Below the pieces are notes generated by a model, which worked only from the letters and a program-made list of their open reading frames with translations, was not told where the DNA came from and made no database searches. Below are positions 58,124 to 64,000 of a stretch of DNA of 64,000 nucleotides, one piece after another (position 1 is the first letter of the stretch; each line of letters opens with the position of its first letter). The position numbers and the translations under genes were made by a program. This DNA comes from Hymenobacter sp. PAMC 26628 (GTDB taxonomy: Bacteria; Bacteroidota; Bacteroidia; Cytophagales; Hymenobacteraceae). The stretch is taken from assembly GCF_001562275.1 (NCBI RefSeq), contig NZ_CP014304.1, forward strand, positions 3,658,001 to 3,722,000. The letters run 5' to 3'.

Positions 58124-60637
58124 CTACTGCACCTCCACGCTGGGGCCCGGGGCGGCCACGGGCTCGTCACGCACGGGCAGTTTTTGGGGATGCGGCACCA
58201 ACTCGGTAAGCAGGGCCACGCCCAGCACATCCGACACGCGGTCGACGTAGTGAATGTGGAGGCCCTGAAGGTAGTCGGCCGTTATTTCGTCCACATCCTT
58301 GCGGTTCTTGGCACAGAGGATGATGTCCGTCATGCCGGCGCGGCGGGCAGCCAGCAGCTTTTCCTTGATGCCGCCCACCGGCAGTACCTTGCCACGGAGG
58401 GTGATTTCGCCCGTCATGGCCAGGCGCGGGCGCACCCTGCGCTGGGTGAAGGCCGAGGCCATGCTGGTGAAAATGGCGATGCCCGCGCTGGGCCCGTCCT
58501 TGGGCACGGCGCCCTCGGGGAAGTGAATGTGCAAGTCGTACTGGTCGAACAAGCGGTAGTCGATGCCGATTTCGTCGGCCCGGCTGCGCAGGAAGCTCAG
58601 GGCCGTGATGGCTGATTCCTTCATTACGTCGCCGAGCTGGCCCGAGAGCGTGAGCTTGCCGCGCCCGCGGCTCAAGAGGCTCTCCACGAATAAGATGTCG
58701 CCGCCCACGCTCGTCCAGGCCAGGCCCGTTACCACGCCGGCCGTGTCGTTGTCCTGGTACATGTCGCGGTCGAACAGAGCCCCGCCCAGGATTTTGCGTA
58801 CCTCGGCGGGGTCGAGCACGGCGGGCATGAGCTCCTTGCCGGCCTTGCGGCGGGCGAGGTTGCGCGTCACGGCGGCCAGCTTGCGTTCCAGGCCGCGCAC
58901 ACCGCTTTCGCGGGTGTAGTCGTCGGCCACGCGGTGCAGCGCGGCATCGGTGATCTTCACTTCCTGGGGCCCCAGGCCGTGCTCGCGCAGCTGCTTGGGC
59001 CAGAGGTGCTTCTTGGCAATCTGCACCTTCTCTTCCTGGGTGTAGCCGGTCAGGTCGATGATTTCCATCCGGTCGCGCAGGGCCGGCTGGATGGTGTCGA
59101 GTGAGTTGGCGGTGGCAATGAACAGCACCTTGCTCAGGTCGTACTCCACCTCCAGGTAATTGTCGACGAAGGTCGAGTTTTGCTCCGGGTCGAGCACTTC
59201 GAGCAGGGCCGAGCTGGGGTCGCCGCGGAAGTCGGCGCTCACCTTATCAATTTCATCGAGAATAATGACCGGGTTGCTGGCCCCGGCCTTCTTGATTTGG
59301 TTGATGATGCGGCCCGGCATGGCCCCCACGTAGGTTTTGCGGTGCCCGCGGATTTCGGCCTCGTCGCGCACGCCGCCCAGGCTCAAGCGCACGTACTTGC
59401 GGCCCAGGGCCGTGGCAATGCTGCGCCCGAGGGAGGTTTTGCCCACGCCGGGGGGCCCGTACAGGCACAGAATCGGCGACTTCAAGTCCTGTTTCAGCTT
59501 GAGCACGGCCAAGTATTCAAGGATGCGCTCCTTTACTTTTTCCAGGCCAAAGTGGTCGGCATCGAGGATTTTGCGGGTTTGCTTGAGGTTGATTTTGTCC
59601 TTCGTGTACTCGTTCCAGGGCAAGTCGAGCAGGAACTCTACGTAGTTGGAAATCACCGAGAAGTCGGGCGCCATGGGGTTGGTGCGGGCCAGCTTTTCCA
59701 TCTCCTTGGCGAAGTGCAGGGCCACCGGCTCGGGCCACTTTTTGGTCAGGGCCCGGTCACGGTAGCGGCCGATGTCCTGGTCGGGGCCCTCCTGGCCGAG
59801 CTCGTCCTGCAAGGTTTTGAGCTGCTGGCGCAGGAAGTATTCGCGCTGCTGGGCGTCGATGCCGGTGTGGGTTTTGGTGCGGATGTCCTGCTTAATTTCG
59901 AGCAGCTCCACTTGGTTGAGCAGCGCTTCGAGCAACTGGCGGGCCTGCTGCTCGGGGTCACTCAGCTCGAGCAGGCGCTGCTTGGCGGGCAGGTCGAGCT
60001 GCACGTTCGAGCACAGAAAATGCGTGAGGAAGGCCGGCGACTGGATGCCTTCGAGCATGCTGCGCGCCTCCGACGGGATTTCGGGGCTCAGCTCCACTAC
60101 TTTGCCGGCGGCTTCGCGCAGGCTTTGCAGCAGGGCAAATTCGGCGGGCACGTCCACGTTCAGCGACGTTTCGGCGAAGTACTGCACCCGGGCCGTGAGG
60201 CGGGGCGCGTAGGTTAGCTCCTCCTCAATGGCGAAGCGCACCTGGCCCTGGATGATGATGGTCACCTGCCCATCGGGCTGGTCGATGAGCTTAAGGATGC
60301 GGGCCAGCGTGCCTACGGGGTGCAGCTCGGCCACGGTGGGTTCGGCGTCGTCGGGGCTGCGCTGGGCCACTACGCCGAGCAGCTTGTCGCCGCTGGCGTA
60401 GATGGCGCGCACCAGCTTGGCGCTTTTCTTGCGCGTGACGGTGACGGGCAGCACCACGCCCGGAAACAGCACGGTGTTGCGCACGGGCAGCAGCGGCAGC
60501 TTGGCCGGCGCATCGTCGCCGTTGAGCAGGTGGTCGGGGTCGGCGGCCATGATGGCAATGGCCTCGGGTTGGGGATTGGCTTCGCCGCGCAGCCGGTGGG
60601 GGCGTGCGGCGGCGATAGAAACAGAAGCCAGGTGCAT
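58124..60637 (-). CDS. lon: ATP-dependent protease Lon
   Basis: 837 residues from ATG 60637; a later ATG at 60550 ([13 protein letters not shown]) and an upstream frame to 60712 also exist. N-domain [23 protein letters not shown]+ core with Walker [18 protein letters not shown] and Walker [11 protein letters not shown], and the protease domain with the Ser-Lys pair ([33 protein letters not shown]). Degrades misfolded and regulatory proteins. On the minus strand TTTG (near 60677) and TCCTTTG (near 60651) form a promoter-like pair just before the chosen start. Confidence 0.95.
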   Translation of the reverse strand: MHLASVSIAAARPHRLRGEANPQPEAIAIMAADPDHLLNGDDAPAKLPLLPVRNTVLFPGVVLPVTVTRKKSAKLVRAIYASGDKLLGVVAQRSPDDAEPTVAELHPVGTLARILKLIDQPDGQVTIIIQGQVRFAIEEELTYAPRLTARVQYFAETSLNVDVPAEFALLQSLREAAGKVVELSPEIPSEARSMLEGIQSPAFLTHFLCSNVQLDLPAKQRLLELSDPEQQARQLLEALLNQVELLEIKQDIRTKTHTGIDAQQREYFLRQQLKTLQDELGQEGPDQDIGRYRDRALTKKWPEPVALHFAKEMEKLARTNPMAPDFSVISNYVEFLLDLPWNEYTKDKINLKQTRKILDADHFGLEKVKERILEYLAVLKLKQDLKSPILCLYGPPGVGKTSLGRSIATALGRKYVRLSLGGVRDEAEIRGHRKTYVGAMPGRIINQIKKAGASNPVIILDEIDKVSADFRGDPSSALLEVLDPEQNSTFVDNYLEVEYDLSKVLFIATANSLDTIQPALRDRMEIIDLTGYTQEEKVQIAKKHLWPKQLREHGLGPQEVKITDAALHRVADDYTRESGVRGLERKLAAVTRNLARRKAGKELMPAVLDPAEVRKILGGALFDRDMYQDNDTAGVVTGLAWTSVGGDILFVESLLSRGRGKLTLSGQLGDVMKESAITALSFLRSRADEIGIDYRLFDQYDLHIHFPEGAVPKDGPSAGIAIFTSMASAFTQRRVRPRLAMTGEITLRGKVLPVGGIKEKLLAARRAGMTDIILCAKNRKDVDEITADYLQGLHIHYVDRVSDVLGVALLTELVPHPQKLPVRDEPVAAPGPSVEVQ

Positions 60638-60845
60638 GGCAGAGGAAATCAAAGGACAAGCGCCGTGGGTGCCAAATTGGCAGCCCGCCGCGCATACAGA
60701 ATCAGCCGACAAGATACACCCGCCGGCGGCCCTGGCTGGTCAAGCGCCGTGCCAAAGCCCAGGGCCCGCCAAAGCGACGCTTACCCGGATAATTATATTT
60801 TTTTGAACAACTTGCATCCGCTATTCAACTCTTCGTACCCGGGCC

Positions 60846-62873
60846 ATGCCTGTAATATTTTGTCGGCGGGCGCTGCAGTGGCTCGTCTTTGCGTGGGGCC
60901 TGGCCCTGGGGGCCGGCGCGTGGGCCCAGGCGCCGCGCCCGGCTGTTGCGCCGGGGGCCTATAAAGCGCGCGGCCTTGGCAGCCGCACCAGCAGCCAGCT
61001 GCGCCTGCGCCCCGACGGCACCCCCGATTTTGTGTACCTCAATCAGTACCGCTTCTACGAAGATAAAAAAGCCCTGCGCGCCATTGCCCACGCCGAAAAG
61101 CGCCACCGTTACCACCAGGCCCAGCTGCTGCTCGAAGAATACATCGCGCGGTTCGGACCCGAAAACTTCGGGCGCGGCACCGGGCTGCTCTGGCGCATGG
61201 GCCAGCTGCTGGAGCGCGACAGCCAGCTGGTGAAAGCCAAAGCATACTACCGCCTGGCCCTAAAGCATTGCCAAACGGATGTTACCAAAGTGCAATTGTA
61301 TTACGATTCGCTGGAGCAAAAAACTACCGCCTTGTACGTGCCCCTGCAAACGTACTACAACCTGGTAGAGTACCGCAAAAACCTCAATACGTTCCACCCG
61401 CCCAAGGGCGTGTACACGAGCATGGGCGACGCCGTGAACAGCAAGGCCCCCGACTACGGCCCCACCCTGGCCGGGCGCGATTCGCTGCTGCTGTTCAGCA
61501 GCAAGCGCAAGCGCCGGGGTTTGGCCGGCACCGTCGACGAAGACCTCTATACCTCGCGGCGCGAGGGCGTGAGCTGGACCGACGCCGAGCCGCTGCCCAA
61601 ACCCATTAATTCGCCTTACAACGAGGGCTCGGCGTGCTTTAGCAAGGACGGGCGCACCATCTACTTTGCCCGCTGCGAGTGCCCCACCTGCCACGGCAAC
61701 TGCGACCTGTACACGGCCAAGCTGAGCAAAGACGGCCAGTGGAGCGTGCCCCGCAGCCTGGGCCCCGCCGTGAACTCGGTGGCCTGGGACTCGCAGCCCG
61801 CGCTGTCGCAAACCGAAGACACCCTGTACTTTGCCTCTGACCGCCTGGGTGGTTTTGGGGCGAGCGACATCTACTTCACCGCCCGCCAGAAGAACGGCCA
61901 GTGGGGCCCCGCCCAAAACCTGGGGCCCGTGGTGAACACCCGCGAGAGCGAGGTTAGCCCCTTCTACCACCCGCTCTACCACGTGCTGTACTTCAGCTCG
62001 CGCGGGCAATTGCTGAACTTCGGCGACTTTGACATCTACAAAACCTACCGCGTGCAAGGGCGCTGGCAGGAGCCGCGCAACATCGGGCCCCTGGTGAACG
62101 GCAAGGGCCCCGAATACTACTTCACCATCGACCGCGAGAGCAAAAATCTCTACTACGCGCGCTCCGAGCCCACGGAGGTGGGCAACCTCGACCTCTACTC
62201 CTTCCCGCTGCCGATGGAGGCCCAGCCGCTGGCCACCACCACCGTGGCCGGCACCCTGCGCGACTCCGTGAGCAACAAGCCGCTGCAAGGCATTGTGAGC
62301 GTGATTGATACCGACAACGGCGTGGAGGTGGCCAGCAAGTACCTGCGCCCCGACGGCAGCTTCGACTTTGAGCTGATGGAGGGCTCGCACTACGTGCTGC
62401 TCATCCAGAGCCCCGATTTTTTCAGCGTCGAGAAGAAGTTTGAGCTGAAGGGCGACACCTTAGTGAGCCTGCTGACGAACAGCCTGAATTACAAGCTGCC
62501 GCTGGTGTTCAAGAACATCGAGTTTGAGGCTGGCAAGGCCAACGTGCTGCCGGCCATGCACTCCACCCTCGACCGGCTCACCACCTTCCTGGCCGACCAC
62601 CCCACCTACCGCCTCAGCATCGCGGGCCACACCGACGCCCAGGGCGACCCCGACGCCAACCTCCTTCTGTCGCAGGCCCGTGCCGAAGCCATCCGCCGAT
62701 ATATTGAGCGCCGGGGCAAAATTGCGCCCGCCCGCCTCGAAAGCGGCGGCTTTGGCAGCTCCCAACCGTTGAAAGACGAGGCCAACGAGGCCGATGCCCG
62801 CGTGAACCGCCGCGTGGAGTTCCGCATCCTCAAGCCCGAAGGCGACGCCCCGGCCGGCGGGGCCTGGAAATAA
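60846..62873 (+). CDS. PorE-like OmpA-family protein (TPR, beta-propeller, CRD, OmpA)
   Basis: 675 residues with signal peptide ending GAGAWAQ. Domain order: TPR-like helices (residues about 75-150, YHQAQLLLEEYIARFG; LVKAKAYYRLALKH), a PD40/WD40-like beta-propeller (about 190-450, SACFSKDGRTIYFARCECPTC; DTLYFASDRLGGFGASDIYF), a carboxypeptidase regulatory-like domain (about 460-545, TVAGTLRDSVSNKPLQGIVSV), and a C-terminal OmpA peptidoglycan-binding domain (IEFEAGKANVLPAM; LSIAGHTDAQGD; NRRVEFRIL). This order matches PorE of the type IX secretion system, which links the machine to peptidoglycan. The name is inferred from architecture. Confidence 0.85.
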   Translation: MPVIFCRRALQWLVFAWGLALGAGAWAQAPRPAVAPGAYKARGLGSRTSSQLRLRPDGTPDFVYLNQYRFYEDKKALRAIAHAEKRHRYHQAQLLLEEYIARFGPENFGRGTGLLWRMGQLLERDSQLVKAKAYYRLALKHCQTDVTKVQLYYDSLEQKTTALYVPLQTYYNLVEYRKNLNTFHPPKGVYTSMGDAVNSKAPDYGPTLAGRDSLLLFSSKRKRRGLAGTVDEDLYTSRREGVSWTDAEPLPKPINSPYNEGSACFSKDGRTIYFARCECPTCHGNCDLYTAKLSKDGQWSVPRSLGPAVNSVAWDSQPALSQTEDTLYFASDRLGGFGASDIYFTARQKNGQWGPAQNLGPVVNTRESEVSPFYHPLYHVLYFSSRGQLLNFGDFDIYKTYRVQGRWQEPRNIGPLVNGKGPEYYFTIDRESKNLYYARSEPTEVGNLDLYSFPLPMEAQPLATTTVAGTLRDSVSNKPLQGIVSVIDTDNGVEVASKYLRPDGSFDFELMEGSHYVLLIQSPDFFSVEKKFELKGDTLVSLLTNSLNYKLPLVFKNIEFEAGKANVLPAMHSTLDRLTTFLADHPTYRLSIAGHTDAQGDPDANLLLSQARAEAIRRYIERRGKIAPARLESGGFGSSQPLKDEANEADARVNRRVEFRILKPEGDAPAGGAWK

Positions 62874-62891
62874 AAATGGGGCCGGAGCCCC
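62871..62891 (-). terminator. Weak terminator for the DoxX-like pair
   Basis: On the minus strand GGGGC-TCCG-GCCCC followed by ATTTTTA, between the convergent PorE-like and DoxX-like genes. Confidence 0.45.
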
Positions 62892-62908
62892 AAATTCAAC
62901 CAATTGTT

Positions 62909-63244
62909 TTACAGCGCTTTGGCGAAAATATAGGCATTTAGCAGCATGAAGGACAGGGCTGGCAGCGAGACCAGCAAGCCGTCCTTCACTTTGATGCGGA
63001 CGGCCACGCCCAGGAACATCAGCAGGGCCAAGCCGCCGGAGGAAATTAGTAGGATGAGGTTGTATTTCAGGCCCACCAGCAGCCCAACGGCCCCGAGCAA
63101 CTCGAAGATTATGGCAACCAGTCCCAGCCCTTCCAGCCCAAACCGTTTGAACTCGTCTTTCATAGCGGGGGATACAAAATAGGCAATCCCGTAGCCTAAA
63201 AAGGACAAGCTCGAAACCAGGACCAGGACTATAAACAAATACAT
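62909..63244 (-). CDS. DoxX-like small membrane protein (second of a pair)
   Basis: 111 residues with four hydrophobic helices (LFIVLVLVSSLSFLGYGIAYF; LGLVAIIFELLGAVGLLVGL; LILLISSGGLALLMFLGVAV; LPALSFMLLNAYIFA). The region EFKRFGLEGLGLVAIIFELLGAVG, a charged residue then a polar helix, is typical of DoxX-like (DoxX_2) proteins. Its ATG overlaps the stop of the upstream gene by one base (ATGA), so the two are coupled. Function unknown; DoxX proteins are often linked to oxidative stress or thiol metabolism. Confidence 0.8.
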   Translation of the reverse strand: MYLFIVLVLVSSLSFLGYGIAYFVSPAMKDEFKRFGLEGLGLVAIIFELLGAVGLLVGLKYNLILLISSGGLALLMFLGVAVRIKVKDGLLVSLPALSFMLLNAYIFAKAL

Positions 63245-63594
63245 CAGGCGGCAGAAATATGCAGGGCGGCGTAAGCAATGAATAAGCTCAGCACCAGCAA
63301 GATGAAGGAAGGGGCGCGCTTAAAAAGCGGATTATTGACCTTGTAGTGAAAGTACTGCGCGGCCAGCATCAGCGCGGCCATGAGCAGGGCGGGCACCAGC
63401 ACCAGGGCCGGGTACCAGATGCCCGCAATCAGCAGGGTGGCCAGGGCAATTTTGGTGGCTCCCACCAGCGTACGGGTTTGGTCGCTTAGGCCGTACTGCT
63501 TGAATTCCAGCACGATATTATCGAATCGGAAGACCCACACGTAAATAACCGACAGGGCGACGACGAGCTGGGCGATGATGGCGGCGGTAGTCAT
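63244..63594 (-). CDS. DoxX-like small membrane protein (first of a pair)
   Basis: 116 residues, four hydrophobic helices: AAIIAQLVVALSVIYVWVF, TKIALATLLIAGIWYP, LVLVPALLMAALMLAAQYF and FILLVLSLFIAYAALHIS. The LEFKQYGLSDQTRTLVGATKIALA segment aligns with the EFKRFGLEGLGLVAIIFELLG segment of the downstream gene, so the pair arose by tandem duplication or both belong to one family. Translation is coupled to the second gene. No regulator or enzyme next to them shows what they work with. Confidence 0.8.
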   Translation of the reverse strand: MTTAAIIAQLVVALSVIYVWVFRFDNIVLEFKQYGLSDQTRTLVGATKIALATLLIAGIWYPALVLVPALLMAALMLAAQYFHYKVNNPLFKRAPSFILLVLSLFIAYAALHISAA

Positions 63595-63861
63595 GCTAGT
63601 TTCCGTTTAGGGCCCCGGCGGCCGATTCTTTTGCCGCGTTGGCTCGGATTGCTGCCGGCCATGCCGCGCCATTTTCCGGGCCCGGCGCAGTGCACAGGTT
63701 CGGTAGCAAAGCTCCAAAGTCGCTCGAATGTTTAGGGCGCGGGCGTTAGCAAGCCGCGTCCGGGCCCCAACCAGTCGCGCCAAAGCAAGCAGGTCGCTCA
63801 GCAATAGTTGTCCGCTGTCAGCCAATGATGTACCACCTATCAACAAAAGCCGCCTAGCCGC
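63595..63861. other. Spacer with no supported gene
   Basis: About 270 bases. A 79-codon minus-strand frame (63846-63607) lacks recognisable similarity and regular coding character, so it is not called. Two GGGCCCC blocks occur; no terminator or clear promoter seen. Confidence 0.5.
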
Positions 63862-64000
63862 TTAACTAAACGCCCACCACGGCGCCTGCCGCACCGGGTC
63901 GCCCACGGCGTAGGGCTCGCCGATGCGGGGCACCGTGACGGGCACGCCCAGGGCCCCGGCGGCGGGCAGCAAGCGCTGGATGGGCTCGTTCCAGGGGTGG
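63862..64000 (-). CDS. C-terminal end of an MBL-fold metallo-hydrolase (RomA/NAPE-PLD-like)
   Basis: The last 45 codons: HPWNEPIQRLL, then AAGALGVPVTVPRIGEPYAV and APWWAFS before the TAA at 63864-63862. The pattern HxWxEPxxRLL...A...GV.V..P.IGE..WW matches the C-terminus of UlaG/RomA-like metallo-beta-lactamase-fold hydrolases. The metal-binding motifs lie outside the window, so the call rests on the tail alone. Confidence 0.55.
   Translation of the reverse strand, partial: HPWNEPIQRLLPAAGALGVPVTVPRIGEPYAVGDPVRQAPWWAFS

Noticed and set aside
61260-62390. 376-codon minus-strand frame
   Set aside because: Antisense shadow of the PorE-like gene.
63607-63846. 79-codon minus-strand frame as a gene
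   Set aside because: No similarity, no promoter box and unusual residue composition.
1-64000. CRISPR array, prophage, integrase or replication origin
   Set aside because: No regularly spaced direct repeats with unique spacers, no phage or integrase genes, no dnaA-box cluster were seen.

Overview
The window looks like chromosomal DNA of a GC-rich member of the Bacteroidota, most probably Cytophagales/Hymenobacteraceae (Hymenobacter-like). Evidence: three SusC/SusD outer-membrane pairs, alternative complex III genes, type IX secretion parts (PorQ, PorE-like), SPFH and GSCFA proteins, almost no Shine-Dalgarno sequences, and promoters of the Bacteroidota form TTTG-N(17-22)-TANNTTTG. This placement is inference from gene content; no 16S gene is present.

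Layout. 1-3.2 kb: alternative complex III genes actA and (partial) actB, minus strand. 3.5-4.8 kb: rpsF-rpsR-rplI. 4.8-12.3 kb: a GSCFA protein with a very long basic tail, a DUF255/YyaL-type thioredoxin-domain protein, and priA. 12.3-17.7 kb: small lipoproteins and membrane proteins, a lipoprotein-anchored methyltransferase, queA and a prohibitin-like protein. 17.7-22.3 kb: SusD/SusC pair 1, minus strand. 22.5-25.3 kb: RNase D, then a decayed glyoxylate-shunt locus (aceB-aceA relic plus the tail of its regulator). 25.3-31.2 kb: mltG, a GT-C type membrane protein, dtd, a MazG-like protein, comB and gcvT, with REP-like palindromes between them. 31.3-34.4 kb: a CZB protein, a CHASE3 histidine kinase, a receiver protein and rnhB in one run. 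34.4-36.9 kb: a small acidic protein, a candidate structured RNA, a NUDIX hydrolase, plsC and gatC. 36.9-43.7 kb: a large membrane/TPR protein, an ABC ATPase, a PduO-type adenosyltransferase, ilvE and prfB with its programmed frameshift. 43.7-44.5 kb: an IS5-family element sitting directly after the prfB stop codon. 45-55.4 kb: two more SusC/SusD loci separated by a stray copy of the 3' end of hslU. 55.5-60.6 kb: hslU, porQ and lon, minus strand. 60.8-64 kb: a PorE-like OmpA protein, two DoxX-like membrane proteins and the end of an MBL-fold hydrolase.

How the parts relate. Most genes are housekeeping (translation, replication restart, proteolysis, tRNA modification, respiration). The accessory signal is concentrated in the SusCD loci, the glyoxylate relic, the IS element and the repeat families. 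Points most worth a second look: (1) the duplicated hslU 3' end with its own convergent terminator, marking how a SusCD unit was gained; (2) the candidate RNA at 34.77-34.92 kb, with promoter box, three-way-junction fold and terminator but no coding potential; (3) the fused, deleted aceB-aceA relic; (4) the one-base A-tract difference that cuts the start off a SusC signal peptide; (5) the CZB/CHASE3-kinase/receiver cluster whose divergent promoters share an 18-bp palindrome. No CRISPR array, prophage, tRNA or rRNA gene was found.
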